A stretch of DNA of 64,000 bases from Pipra filicauda (GCF_003945595.2 NW_024104347.1:744001-808000); one strand, 5' to 3'; shown: positions 49,398 through 61,589, numbered from the stretch's first letter. The notes: generated from the letters alone by a model not told the origin. Numbers and translations are program-made.

Positions 49398-49724
49398 GTA
49401 GTTATGTTCACATAGTGAATGATTTTTCATATTCACTTTGAAGTCCTGCATGTTCCACCTCCTTCAAGAGGGTAAGGGGGGAAGGGTGAGGGGGAAAAAA
49501 CATGTTTTTATTTTTAAATGAAAAGTGTACTTTACCATCCTAAAATGCAAGATTCTTTTTTATTCAGTATATTCTTTTTATACAGCAATTCAGTTTAGTT
49601 ACTACCTATCAGGCAGGTTACAATACACGTAGTTAGTGTATTGTACATCACATTCTGACTAAAAACAAGGTAAGTCTGAAAGAAAATGGCACTGCAACTG
49701 AAAGGAAGCAGTTATGGATTGCTT

Positions 49725-49795
49725 CTGCCATCGATGATCCTTACAAGTCCCTTTCAGTTTGAGATATTCTATGACTCTGTGATCTCTTTTCTGCT
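49725..49795 (+). mobile_element. CR1 LINE tail, very short
   Basis: 'gatgatccttacaagtccct' and 'gagatattctatgactctgt' form a terminal CR1 tail of about 70 bp, in sense orientation in STARD3NL intron 6. Confidence 0.7.
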
Positions 49796-52401
49796 TGCAA
49801 TAGCATTTATGCAGCCATGCACTATTTAATCCAGCCTAAACTTGGAGCTTTATGGTATCTTAGAATAGACAATGAACCTGAAACTGCTATAAAGCAAGCT
49901 GAAGTTTCAATCAGAGGCTTTTTCTGTTCTCATAACAAAAAGAAAAAGCCCCCTCTGTGTAAAAAAGCTTAGCTGTGCAGGTATATTAAACTGGTGGCTA
50001 CTGTTAAGTACATCTTGACTCTGCGTATCATATGCTTTGCTCTAGTTGAGGTATGAGCTGAGTAAGTCAAAAATAAATGTAAATACCGCAAGATTTCAGA
50101 ATGTGTTTGCAAGCATTTCAAGGAAATGAATAATTTCTTTGTGGGTTGACTGTATTTCAGTTACCTGAGGATGCACTGTGAACCCCCAAATCCTATGTCA
50201 GTCTTTTTATCTTAAAAATATAAATCTCTTCTGTAAAGCTATGCTGTATTATGCAATATAATTAAAATAATATCTGCTAATTGCTACAGATAAGTTTGCC
50301 TATCTTGCATTATATAGTTATACACGGTGATATTTTTCATTTTAATGTCTGTCTCTATGGTTTCTCTGTGCTGAGCATTTTGGCTTAATGAATGACTTCG
50401 AGCTCCATCTAGGGGTGACAAAGCATTAATGTCGAGTATAACTAATAATTCAAAGTCAAAATGGATTTTAGTTAAAACTGTGAGTTTATCTTGAGGAGTA
50501 ATGGTTGGAAGAATTATACTGGATTCAGCCTGGGGGGTTTTCTTGGCAACAGAATATACAGTGTGAGAAGAAATATAAGTGGAGCTAACATGGTTTTTGT
50601 AGATATTTTGGCTGGGTCAGTGTTGCAAGTGCAGTGAGGTATCATGTCTCAGCATGCATGTGTTGACTATAGGTGTATGATTGTTCCCTTCATTTCAGCT
50701 TATCAAATGGGATTCAGTAACAGCTCAGGTGCCTTCTAGTCTGCCCTGACCGCTTTGTTTAAGCACCCTTTGTGGGTATGAGGATTAAAAGAAACAGTCA
50801 TATGGATATGTTTGAACTAAAAACACACAGTGGTAGTCACGAAGTAAAACTGCTAGATAATATACAGCAAAAATAGTTCAAAATTAAAATATTTTCTTCA
50901 AAAATCTGCATTTCTTTCTGAGAAGACAAACTATGGATTGGTGTAAGAGAGCAATTTTTGGTTAGTTACTCTTACATATTGATTTGAAAATATTTAGGAA
51001 GAAACTCTGTGATCATGCAGAGGGCAATAAACCCCTCTGCTGACATGGCAACATTTCTGAAAACAAACATTTGCTTTTAGGAGGTGATGTTTAAAACAGA
51101 CTGTTGGAACTTTCAGCATATTTATCTTTCTTGAAGGCACACGTGTCCAGGGCTATACCCCAGGCCCACTTCTTTATATGGATTGATCCTTCATCTTCAA
51201 CATCAGACTTGGTTACCAAGTAACTGTTCTGGAGGTAGCAAGTGGAAAATCAGCCTGGAAAGAGTAAATTTATTCAGTTTCTGTACAATTTGAGCTTCAA
51301 AACAAAAGGCAGATATGCTATTACAAAAAATGAAAAAACTTCAGAGTAACTTTTCCAGAAAAAAATGCTTAACCCCTTTGTCTGTCCCTTTCCTTTGTGA
51401 GAGGGAATGTGCATACATAGTTCAACTTTAAATTCAGGCCAAAAGCCCAAGTAAGTCTACAGGCATTTTATCAAAGACAGTTCTTTACTCACCTTGTTGG
51501 ATTTTTTTCTTTGGGAGTCTCATTTAAACTGCCCGAGACACGTGTGGTGAAAGGCATGTGCTGATAATTTCCTCAGCTGTCCCTGACAAGGGCTGATTGC
51601 TGCAAGGGCTGACTGCCACCTCAGATGTGGGCACAGACATCTGTGGCTTGGGCTGGAGGTCCAGGAAATGGGGGTCAGTGCTGCTCCCCCTGCTTGCTTC
51701 TTGTCTTCTTGCTCTCCCTGAAAGTGGCTGATCCATCAAGCCACCTCCCTGCAAAGCAGTGCCTCCAGCAGGAACTGGCTCTGAGCAGGTAGCCCTGTGA
51801 CTAGCTAGGGTTTCTCTTTGATGCCTTCCAGGGCTTTGTCAAAGCAGAGAGCTGAGAGTGGGCAGGGCATGAGGAAAAGAGAACTGGGCAGGGAGAGGCA
51901 GAGGGAGCTGGTTTCCGGCTTAGAGTGAGACAATCTCTTGCCAAAACACTAGATTATAGAATTTATTAATTTGTAGCAGCAGTATTTCTGGTTGTTATGA
52001 AAGTGTCTTCTGAAGTTGTCTTCCAAGGGGCAGGGTGTAACAAGTGGGAAAATCTGCTTGTCAGTGAGTAAATGTGGAGTTAATTGTCCTGAGTATGTTG
52101 TCATGAAAATTTGAAGTCTAACTGAATCCGTTGACAGGATATTTCAAGAAGGATCCCAGTGCTGGGGTTTGGGTTTGTTAACTGTGACAAAAAAACCCAC
52201 AAACAACTTTCAGTGTGAAACACTTGAAAATATAAGAAATCTGAAAGAAAAAGTAAATATTTTTATGGGAAATAGTTGCTTTGAATTGCCTTTTGATAAG
52301 CCAGTACTGGTGGTGGTCTGATTTTTTTCTTTTTCCCTTCATCTTTTTTTTTTTTTTTTTTCTCTCAGCTGATCTAATAGCATTTTTGTCTTCCTTTTCA
52401 G

Positions 52402-52454
52402 GATCTGATGAAGACTCAGAAGAAAAGCAAGACAGTGAAAAACCAATTGTATAG
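52402..52454 (+). CDS. STARD3NL: STARD3NL coding exon 7 (C-terminus and stop)
   Basis: Acceptor 'gtcttccttttcag' follows a long pyrimidine tract (poly-T at about 52344-52362). The exon completes glycine 218 and encodes SDEDSEEKQDSEKPIV before TAG at 52452-52454. The acidic tail SEEKQDSEKP matches the family. The last residues IV differ from the LLEL that I expect in mammals. The exon continues 17 nt past the stop to a donor 'gaaagcag|gtaagtt' at 52471, so the 3' UTR is interrupted by an intron. Confidence 0.93.
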
Positions 52455-53170
52455 CAAATATGAGAAAGCAGGTAAGTTCCTTTGCATAGGACCTGGATAT
52501 TCCTAAAAGTATGTTTTTCTTCTTAGTTCCTTCCCAAATAATTTGAATGGTGGTCTAACTCTTAGGAGTTCATCTTTTTTGAACTCACTTTGTCTCTCTT
52601 AGCAGTTTCAAGCAGGAAATCCTGCCAGGCTCTTGAAAGCCTGGAGGTGGGGTCCTCGGCATTTATTCGTTGGCTGTCCTGGAAGGGACACTGGTGGACC
52701 AGATGTGTAAAAACTCCTTTCTTTGCTAGGTGGCAGAGATACTTCTTTGGAGATGGCAGGGCAAGAGTACTAGGAAGAGATTTTCTTTGGTTTAGGTCTA
52801 GAGCAAAGATTTCATGGGCGAAACTACTTTGGTATTTCTCCTCTTCAGTCTGTTTAATACTACAAGTGGGTTACATTTGGACCAGCTGCATCTTAAGATT
52901 TTTGTAGTGTACTTTGTTTAAATATGAGAGATTATTTCCTTATTTTGGAAGTTACTTCATTTACTTCTGGAATTATCTTGCCCCGTGCTTTCTCTTCACC
53001 ACCCACAGCAAAGCTCCAGCTATGGGAGATATTAAATATCCTTGAAGCTGAAGCCTCTGATTTGAAGGTCTCATCTGGAAGAGTGGATGACCTTTTCACC
53101 CTCTGTGTTTACAATGTCTGTTTTCTTTACTCCCATCTTCATTCATCCTGACTTGTGTAATCTGTTGCAG

Positions 53171-53665
53171 AAAGAAAATCTTGGAAGGAAGTTGTTGGGG
53201 TTTGGAAACTGGCAACAGAGTCTGTGGCTGACTTGCTGGTGGAGCTGCTGACAGGAGAATTTACTCCTTAGAAAGTAAAGGGAATGGTTCCCATGTACTG
53301 TAATACCTCATGAAGATGTACCTTGTTGACATATGTATATTAGGTTGCCTCCCAGGTGGTATGAAAGTATTCGTCCACAATGTATTTTATTATTCCATGA
53401 TTCCTGAAGTTGATCTTCTAATGACTAGGTAATTACTGGAAAGTGTTGTCTTGTGTACCTAATCAAGAGACTGGTAATATAATGAAGTAAAACTCCTCTG
53501 TGGTGGAAGTATATTTAATAACTGTTGGGGCTCACTAGATAAAATTATTTTATGTTATTGCAATTTGTCATTAGTTTTATGTTTACTTTTTTTTAATTCC
53601 ATGCATTTTCTTTTTTTTTAATGGATATGTTCACTTTCTAAAATAAAATGTTAAAACATGGGTAA
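53171..53665 (+). other. STARD3NL: STARD3NL terminal 3' UTR exon and poly(A) site
   Basis: Acceptor 'ttgtgtaatctgttgcag' precedes 53171. AATAAA at 53642-53647 is followed by a U/GU-rich stretch ('ttttgttgctttgtc', about 53676-53690), the usual arrangement of a polyadenylation site. An alternative good acceptor, 'tttgtctctcttag' before 52603, would give a longer UTR exon. The choice cannot be made from sequence alone. Confidence 0.6.
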
Positions 53666-56600
53666 TGTATAATGATATTTTGTTGCTTTGTCATTAGAAA
53701 ATCTGCATATACCACTCCTTTATTTCTCGTGGGGTAATAAGAATTCCAATTTGCATAGATTTTGTGCAAAACGTGTTGTAGGGCTGATTGCCTGTAGGGA
53801 TGCTGCGATAGTGGTAGTGGCATGTCAATACTTTGTTGCATATATGATATCAAAAGGATGCAAGGAGCTCTTTGAAGTAACCTGGTTCCCACTCCTGTAC
53901 TAGTGGTGATGTTCTTCAGGTTCAAGGAGGAAACTGGAGTAAGTGAGCCTTTGCAAACACTAGTATTAATTACACCAGTAGTCAAGTGAAGGTAGTCAGT
54001 CATTCAGCTTGCCTGTGCAAGATGTGTACTTCCATATACAGGTCTTACATGTTAGCTGATGCTTGATCAAAAACGTTTCATGTAACACCTAATTCCTACC
54101 TAAAGAGGAATGTAAGTGTTGCTGCTTTCCTTCTAGAGCCATTAGGTTTTATTAGCAACCTGCAGAGCAAATGCTAAGTACCAGTGTATTCCTCTCATAT
54201 TAACTCGTGCATATGGGCCGCATTGCTTTGTAGTATTTCCATTGCCGTGGAACAGCAGCTTAGCAGGCAGAAGACAAGGTGAGCTGTGTTCTCATCGTAT
54301 CACAGCTTTTCCTTGAAGCAGCGGTGACTGTTTCAGTTTACAGGATTTTTCCCTTATTCAGTCTCAGCAAATCAGTAACTAGCAGCAGAGGGTTGTAAGC
54401 CACTGCAACTGTCAAACAGCCATGCACTTCATGAAATCGTAGAGAGATATGGATGTTCAGGGCTGTGTGGATGCAGGATTTCTCTTCGCTTTTCAGCTTT
54501 GGGTATGAGACATTACAAGTGGACTGGGACATCATTTATTAAAAGTCATGAGCTAGAGTCATAAACATGGTCACTTGGTTAGTTCTGTCTGAGTTGAGGC
54601 TACAGCACCAACCAAGTATTCTGGGGGCAGTACTAGGGGAAAAGAAAGGAGGAGATTGAAATGAAAGTGATGCTAGTGAAGTCTGCAAGAGCTACATTTT
54701 TATGTAGCAAGAGCTACATAAAAAAGATGTTTTGAAAATACCTTCACAGATATTTTATTTCACTTTAACTACTACTAAGCCTTTACAGCAAAATCATCAC
54801 CTGCCTTTTTGTTCCAAATAACAGTTCTGTAAATAAGTGTGTGACTAAAAGATTAGGCAGTCTAGCTTCCTTCACATTGAAGATGGATATACATTGAAGG
54901 CAGCAAGCTGTTACGTTGGCTTCAGTCTGCTCTTTCTAAAATTCTCTTCTGTGATTACTGAATGAAAAAAAAAAGGCCAGGATGAAGTTTATCACTTACA
55001 TTGCTTCAGAATATCCAAGTCTGTTTCAGAAGATGCCAGTAAGAATAAACCATTAGAAGCAAAAAAAAAAAAAAAATTCAAACTCTATCTTTTAATAATG
55101 CTATGTTATGTTCCTAATGTTCCTAATCAAGTATTAAACTCAGTGAGAAAAATGCATCTGGGATAGGAAGGCAAAAGGTCCATTAAACCTACCAACTTCA
55201 TCAAGGTCCATGACTTGTGACTTTACTTGAACACCTGCCTCAACCTGCAATATGGAATTCCTCTGGATATCAAAGAAATTCAACCTATTCTCAGTGTCTG
55301 TTTCTTCCTGAATTTCAGTACTCGGGGGGAAAAATAGGAAAGAGGAATTGATACAAAAGCATTAACTGCAAAGCAGAACAAGCCATATGCACTAGTGCCA
55401 GAATATCCTTGAGGGGGGGGATATTTTGTTACACCAAACATGACTAGTTATATTTGCCAAATGTAAGGTAAAGCTTTTGTAAGCCTTTCCTAAAGGAGCA
55501 TCCTTTCTTCCTGTAGCATATGGTTTTCAACTTTTCTGTATATTGAGTTAACTGAGATGCCACATTTTCTTACATGGGAAGTTTGCCAAGGAAGTTATTC
55601 CCTTTGGTGCATTCAAAGGGAATGACAGTTCTGGTTGCTGCCATGAAAGGCTGCATCTCCTATAAATTTAAAATGCATCAGTTACGGTATAGAAAGGAGT
55701 TAAAACAATCTGGAATAATTTTCTACGCTCCTCTCAAATGTACCTATAAAACCTGCAAAGTTGACTCAAAAACTGTTGTTCAATCCTGCCCTTCCCAGGG
55801 ATGATTCTGCTCTCCTTGAGTACCCCGAAGACATCCTCAGAAGCACTTTCCACCAGCCTTTTCTAAAGAAACCTGCTTGCTTTTGTTTCTAGTGAAAATG
55901 AGGTGCTTGTTCATGTGAAAGGCCGTGGTAATGGACTGGTTGCTTGGCATGGCAGTCTTGGCATGGCAGTTAGCAAGCTGACTTACCCTGTACTCCTAAC
56001 AGCTCTCAAGTGGTCAGCGGTTATCCACGTACCCCAGATATGTATTGATTCCAAGATGTCCTTATGGGACAGTATACCAGCTGCTCAGGGATGGTTCCTC
56101 TGGCAGTAGTGTCCTGCAAGCATACCCAGTAGGAAAAAATACAGCAATTGTTACAGTAAAGTCAGGGTGAAGCAGCTGTGTCTCCCAGCTTGGGAAAGTT
56201 TTTGTTTCATGGACTCTCCTTTCAGAGTTAGAGAACTGCATTTGAAGAATGATCACTGCTCATTTTGGTGTCACCTAGAGAAGTCACCTGGTAGTAAGGT
56301 GAGTTTTGAAATGAAGTAGCACGATTGAACTTTCCTGTTTCAACAACTAGAAGGAAGGAGCTTGAGACGAATGACCTTGTCTCTGAGTTACTGAGATGCA
56401 GAGACAGTATGACACTGGCTGTCATGGTAGATTTCTCAAAGTTCTTTGTGATAGAAGTGCTCAGAAGAACAACAAAATAATAGCAGACTCTAGACTTGAA
56501 CGTGTTGAGCATTTAACTTGGCTAAACTAAGGTATCTCAGGCCTGGAGAAGTGTTTTCATATCATTCTTCTGTATTCCTGGGATTCACAAGTATTTGAAC

Positions 56601-58519
56601 TGATTTGAGCAGCTAAACAAGCAAGTAAGAGAGCAGTTCACCCTGAGGTTTTCTAGTTTTGAAAAGCCGAATCTGAACTGTTGGAAACACAGCAATGTGG
56701 CTGTGTGGACTTTGTAACATGTTTTCTTTTTATTGGGCTTGAAAATGAGATTTAAAAAGACATTTGTTTCAAGAAGCAGATTTGAATGAAGAATCTAAAA
56801 GAAAAAAAAAAAAACAGCCAGCTGTTGACCAAACTGATTCCATTAGCTGCTTGTCATGTATCCATGATGAGCTTAGTAATGTTTTGATTGATGATTTATT
56901 GCTATCTTATATTTTGTAAGAAAGATTTCCTGCCCTTTTTACCCATAGGGAGGCAGTTAATCTGTATTAGGTTGCTTAAAGCTCTGAAATATATAGATTG
57001 AAAAAAAAACAAAACCAAACTATTTCAGCTTTATTAAGAGTATTTTTCATTTTGTGCAAGGAACTTGGCACTATGTAATCAGGTTTCTATTAAATACCAA
57101 AAGGATGAAAAAAATACCAAAAAGGGGAGAAAATGAACATAACTCAGAATGTACTTATGATTTTTGGGGTTATTAGCTTTGTGAGGGTCAGGAGCCTGCA
57201 GAACAGTGTGATCAGGAGCTCGTATTTTCACCTGGCACGACAGTGCACATGCTGCCAGACTTAACATACAATTTAAGCATGTCTGTGGTTATCTATAGAC
57301 ATTTCTCACATGTACACGTCAGAGTCCAGGCTCTTTTGGATGTTCCACAGAGGGAGCTTTTCATGTTTAATCAAATTTACTTATTTGATATATTAAGCCA
57401 TTATATGTGATTTGGATTTAGGAAAGTGATACAGCAGTATGCTGAAATCACAAAACAAGCACACTGTAGCAAGGGAATCACAATACAAATGTAATTTCCA
57501 TTAGTAGTTCCTATATTCTCCACCATGACGGTGTCCCCTCATTGCCAGGAAGTAATGTGGGCTGTGGCCAGCTCAAGCCACTGGCTCGCTTCAGATTTCA
57601 TTTTCTGGGCTGGCTGGCTCAGAAGACATGATTCTCCAGTAGTTATGCCATTGACAGGATTGCCATCAAAGAGAGGGAGCAGAAGGAAGAAGATGCTTTC
57701 TGGAACAATGTGGATTTCTGTTATTAAGAACTTCACTCTTTTTAAGCTGGCACATCACAGGCAGGAAATGATCAGCATCTGCACTTGACACCCCTGAAGT
57801 TACACAGCCCTTGTGTTAGACTTTACTTGAAGCCAGCAGATGCCCTTCTGAGAGGAATTATCCTTTTGGACTCTCATCAAATGCTCTCCTGTTGCAAACT
57901 GCTGCCCTTCAAGAGTATTTCTCAAAGCAAGGCAGGGTTTGGGACCACTGCTATCCAAGAGCATTCATGCTTCTGCTTATACCAGAGCTGCTTTCAAATG
58001 GAACAGAAATCTTTACACTGCAAAACTGAAGCTTGCTTTCCTTTTTGGTTTGGATGCTAGATGCCTCTTGGACTTAGAATAATGCTTTCCTTGTTGGGAC
58101 ACAGCCTTGTATGCAGCAGATCTCCCAAGCCCTGTTCATTAAATTTGAGACAATGAATATTATGTTTGCATGCTCATTTACTATCTGCCAGACCATTCCC
58201 ATTTCTATTTTCTGATTCCTTAATTAAGAGGGAAGGGGTTTGCCTTATATCAGCAAGGGGCCTGAAATACTACGAGACTAACTTCTCTAGTAACAGATGA
58301 TCTTTAAGTGCTTTGCACGTATATTCTCATTGCCGATACTGCCAGACAACAGTCATAAAACAGGTTAGCTGCCTTTTTCTGTTTCACTTTCAAGAAGCAA
58401 ACAAAGTTAAAGCACTCACATTTCAACTAAATTAAGCTCCATCTTCTTTCACAATCACTTAACCCACTTAATTTTCTGCAGTAGAAATTGTATTCTGTTA
58501 GCAGATTGGTTAATAGGGA
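53666..58519. other. Intergenic gap between STARD3NL and MLH1 3' ends
   Basis: About 4.9 kb with no supported gene. Short ORFs (for example 55574-55804, 57525-57788, 57785-58060) show no known family. Minor features are a 17-nt poly-A run near 55061, an A-rich patch at 57001-57020, and a direct repeat with a small stem-loop at 54685-54721 ('gcaagagctacat' twice, with 'gctacat/atgtagc' pairing). No T-cell-receptor gamma segment was recognised, although that locus flanks STARD3NL in mammals. Confidence 0.6.
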
Positions 58520-58766
58520 AACTCAGAGCATAAGTGGAAATTTTATTTTAGGAACTTGGGCTGGGTTTAGAAAAAGCTAAAATTACTCTTTTTATACTTT
58601 GTTCAACAGAAGGAAAATAGACCATTTGCTGTCATGTTAGTAGTTTAGTATGATACTAAATCCTCTCTTTCCTCCATCAAGATTCCAGCTTTATCTTCTA
58701 CTATGTAAAACTGAACATAAAAGGAATGGTGCCTATCTAAAAAAACAGTCTGTAATAACTACTTGC
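58520..58766 (-). other. MLH1: MLH1 3' UTR with candidate poly(A) signal
   Basis: Downstream of the TGA on the - strand, an AATAAA (complement of 58542-58547) lies about 220 nt after the stop. This fits a short 3' UTR. The cleavage site near 58520 is estimated. Confidence 0.6.
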
Positions 58767-58934
58767 TCAACATCTTTCAAAAACTTTATACAGGTCAGGC
58801 AGGTTAGCAAGCTGCAAAATGTTGCCATCTTCTGCGAAGTGTTCAGGAGGCAAAAGATGAGTCCTAAAAGCTTTGTAAATCACATGTTCCACAGTCCATT
58901 TCCATGTTTTTGAACCAGAGTCAGAATCTTCATT
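58767..58934 (-). CDS. MLH1: MLH1 last coding exon (human exon 19 equivalent) with stop
   Basis: The acceptor 'ctcctgtatttcag' (complement of 58935-58948) precedes a 168-nt coding segment that ends in TGA at 58767-58769. It starts [18 protein letters not shown] and ends with [11 protein letters not shown]. The first residues vary between species. From WKWTVEH onward the sequence is strongly conserved ([20 protein letters not shown]). It packs against PMS2 in MutL-alpha, and the C-terminal cysteine contributes to the metal site. Confidence 0.96.
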   Translation of the reverse strand, partial: NEDSDSGSKTWKWTVEHVIYKAFRTHLLPPEHFAEDGNILQLANLPDLYKVFERC

Positions 58935-59306
58935 CTGAAATACAGGAGAAAAAGGACAAACAATTAAACAATTAAACTGAAGTTCTCTTTTACCAGAGAA
59001 CATTCTTTAAAAGACTTTATAATGTAAGACTACAGCAACTGTAAAATTCTGCTAGTATTAAAGAAGTTCATTCTATGCAGTTAAGTTAATTTTAAGCTCT
59101 GTAAAGTAATTGCAGAATGGGTGAGAGTAATGGAATAATTAAGCAGGTATTTAGACACAGTCATTTTTCATTTATATGCATCCTTATTCTTCTATAGAAA
59201 TATAGCATAAAAATACATCCCAAACTCAGAGGTCAAGGACTCTTGTAATAATATAAAGTACACTGCAATGCCCAAAGTTAAAAGGTTCTCTCAATACCTA
59301 TAATAC

Positions 59307-59396
59307 CTCAGAAAATTTAAGCCACATTGTTTCAGAACCTTGCCACACTGCCACTTGATTCACTTCACTGAAAGAGCTGGGATTAGAAGTCTGTAG
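59307..59396 (-). other. MLH1: Candidate extra MLH1 exon between exons 18 and 19
   Basis: 90 nt, phase 0 at both ends and free of stops. It is bounded by an acceptor 'cttctgctttttcag' with an upstream 'actaac' branch-like site, and by a donor 'tctgag|gtatta'. It encodes 30 residues (LQTSNPSSFSEVNQ, then GSETMWLKFSE). No such exon exists in the human gene. The intron to exon 18 would be only 70 nt. It could be an alternative cassette exon, a decayed duplicate of the start of exon 19, or chance. Confidence 0.25.
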
Positions 59397-59466
59397 CTGA
59401 AAAAGCAGAAGTTTCCTATAGGTTGTTAGTTGTCTGTTCATAGGACTAGTTACAGTATTCTTGTAC

Positions 59467-59580
59467 CTGAGAGTTTGTTGGATTGGCTTCACCTATTATA
59501 TACTGCTTTCTGATGGAGTAGAACATGGAAAGTTCTTTACTTAGGCTTTCAAAACACTCCTTTTCTTCGTCCCAGTTTAC
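59467..59580 (-). CDS. MLH1: MLH1 exon 18 equivalent
   Basis: 114 nt, phase 0/0. The acceptor is '..cttgtaacag' and the donor 'tctcag|gtacaa'. The peptide begins [17 protein letters not shown], continues [11 protein letters not shown], and ends in a divergent linker [10 protein letters not shown]. Human has SEESTLSGQQ at the linker, the known variable surface loop. The size is the same as in human, and it was found by matching because only short open frames cover it. Confidence 0.95.
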
Positions 59581-59843
59581 CTGTTACAAGAAAAAGAAGT
59601 CATTTTACAGAATCTGGATAGCAGTCAGAGACTTGATAGAGAGTCTTAATATGGAAAAGTCATAATAATGTATTGGCCATTTTTGTGCTGATAAGGTAAA
59701 GAAATAGAACAAAGAAAGTGTAGGAGTGCAGGCTTTTAAATCAAAATACAGGCTCATTCAGTCAGGAGTTATGAATACAGAGGCAAAGCACAACTATTCA
59801 GTAACCATAGCAAAAGTGTCTGGAACACATAACAGTACATTTA

Positions 59844-60053
<210 letters not shown>

Positions 60054-60445
60054 TCAGTAAAAAAAAAAAATGTTCTTTCTTGCAGTAAATGCATCAAAAC
60101 TGTCATGTACTGTAAGACTGATTCTTACCAAACTCCCTGAGCCTTAGGAGTAGCTGAAGCTACAAGTTTTTAAAGCCTGATGCCAGGCAGACATTGCAGG
60201 AAGAGGGTTACTGGCATTGTTTAACTTCACAAGGCATGGATTTAAGCCACCTGACTCAGGAAAACCTGAATTCAGCCTCTTTCTCCAGCTCTAGCCACTG
60301 ACTACACAGATCCCACTTCCCAGGACAATATCCAAATGAAGTGCCTGGGCTTGATGAAGCTGTTCACTTCCTTATAAATTAAGGGATGCACACCTTGTTG
60401 GTTAAAAGATCTGCATTCTAGTTATGGAAGCAATGACTAAACTGT

Positions 60446-60607
60446 GGATTGCCCAGACATGTTGCCCAGTCTCCCTCACTGGAGACATTCAAAAACTGTC
60501 TGGATGCAATCCTGTGCAATGTGCTCTAGGATGACCCTGTTTGAGCAGAGAGGTTGGACCAGACCATGCACTGGGAATGGGCTCCAACCTTACCCATTCT
60601 GTGACTT
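60446..60607 (+). mobile_element. CR1 LINE 3'-end fragment
   Basis: Words 'cctcactggagacattcaaa', 'ctgtctggatgcaatcctgt', 'tgctctaggatgaccctgtt', 'gaggttggaccagaccatg' and 'cccattctgtgactt' form a CR1 tail. It is antisense to MLH1, in its intron 16. Confidence 0.85.
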
Positions 60608-60775
60608 GGTAACTAGTTAAATATAAACTTTGTGTAGCACCCTTCTTAAAGGCAGCATAAGTCCTGAGCATTTTTAATGAAAGGGGTAAGCCATCTAAAT
60701 TGTACTGGAGCTAGTCCTTAGTGATACTAAGCATTGCAAACAAACTATTGCAGTTATCTGTTACGAAAATGTAAA

Positions 60776-60852
60776 ATCATGGAATCATTTAGGTTGGAAA
60801 AGACCTTTAAAATCAAGTCCAACTGCAAGCCTAACACTGCCAAGTTCACCAT
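60776..60852 (-). mobile_element. CR1 LINE tail, sense to MLH1, beside exon 16
   Basis: The + strand reads 'atcatggaatcatttaggtt', 'ggaaaagacctttaaaatca', 'agtccaactgcaagcctaac' and 'actgccaagttcacc'. This is the complement of a CR1 terminus with one tail unit left. It is about 75 bp and ends some 30 nt from the donor of MLH1 exon 16. Confidence 0.85.
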
Positions 60853-60883
60853 TCTTACTGTCTATTACTATAGCAGGAGTCAC

Positions 60884-61048
60884 CTCATCAATTTCAAGAG
60901 AAAAATAATCCTTCAACATCTCAATCTTCTGTTTCAGAAACTCCACAATGTACTCAGCAAGCCCTTCTTTTGGGCCATCTTCTTCCGTCCAGCCACTTTC
61001 AGGATCCTCTAAAGCAAGCATTGAAAGTTCATATAAAGGAGCTGGCTC
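60884..61048 (-). CDS. MLH1: MLH1 exon 16 equivalent
   Basis: 165 nt, phase 0/0. The acceptor is 'tctccatttttag' and the donor 'gatgag|gtgact'. The peptide begins [20 protein letters not shown], continues [18 protein letters not shown], and ends [10 protein letters not shown]. It belongs to the C-terminal PMS2-binding domain. Reading through the donor gives a chance extension ([12 protein letters not shown]..) that runs into the neighbouring CR1, so the open frame there must not be taken as coding beyond EIDE. Confidence 0.97.
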
Positions 61049-61589
61049 CTAAAAATGGAGAAGGCAAAACTTTTGTTAACAAACAGCATGGTCTATTGGA
61101 AATCTATAGCTTCTTTCTTCACATAATAACTAATTGCAATATGCCACATCTGCCCTGCAGAACAAACAGTTCTGTTTATCATAACCAGTCTAAAAAGGTT
61201 TTAATTTCTTTATGATAGTTCTGTGCAGTCCCCAATCCTGCCAAGTACTGCAATATTTGCAGGATAAATACTGGCAATCAACACTATATTTCTGTAGATT
61301 GTGTATTCAAATTAATTATTTGTCCTAATGTAATGAGCAACAGCAAAACTTGGTGAATATCTACAACTGGCACTAATAACAAGCAGCCAGGATGACAATT
61401 TAACAGTAGAAGACACAAAAAATTAAGAGTATTCTACATTCTGTTCTTACCGTAAAAGAAACAAAACAACGCTCTTGTAGTGGACAATAACCAACCTGAC
61501 TATGCAACCAAAACTATGCATTTGTCTGACAGGACAGACTTCTTTAAAAAAAACTTGTTATATAGGATGTAATGTAAAATTATACTTAC

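Larger units (their letters stand above)
30700..53665 (+). other. STARD3NL: STARD3NL gene span (MENTHO)
   Basis: This is the STARD3 N-terminal-like protein, a late-endosomal four-helix membrane protein. Its MENTAL domain binds cholesterol and associates with STARD3, and it tethers endosomes to the endoplasmic reticulum through VAP proteins. Seven coding exons (75 codons, 26, 26, 18, then 118, 99 and 53 nt including the stop) join with consistent phases to 234 residues. All junctions are GT-AG. Residue positions: cytosolic N-terminus 1-53; membrane segments at roughly 54-72, 97-118, 122-144 and 150-171; acidic EAEEEN stretch at 179-184; FFAT-type motif QFYSPPE at 208-214. The 5' exon and the 3' UTR exon are inferred from splice signals. 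Identification rests on close similarity to the mammalian protein through the whole MENTAL domain. Confidence 0.95.

Noticed and set aside
54685..54721. Direct repeat with 7-bp stem-loop ('gctacat/atgtagc')
   Set aside because: Too short and AT-rich to distinguish from chance in 64 kb. No neighbouring gene or promoter depends on it.
57525..58060. Two overlapping 87-91 codon frames upstream of the MLH1 3' end
   Set aside because: No recognisable protein, cysteine- and serine-rich random-looking translation, and no splice-site support.
53666..58519. Search for T-cell-receptor gamma V, J or C segments and recombination signals
   Set aside because: No immunoglobulin-fold exon or heptamer/nonamer arrangement was recognised in the gap after STARD3NL.
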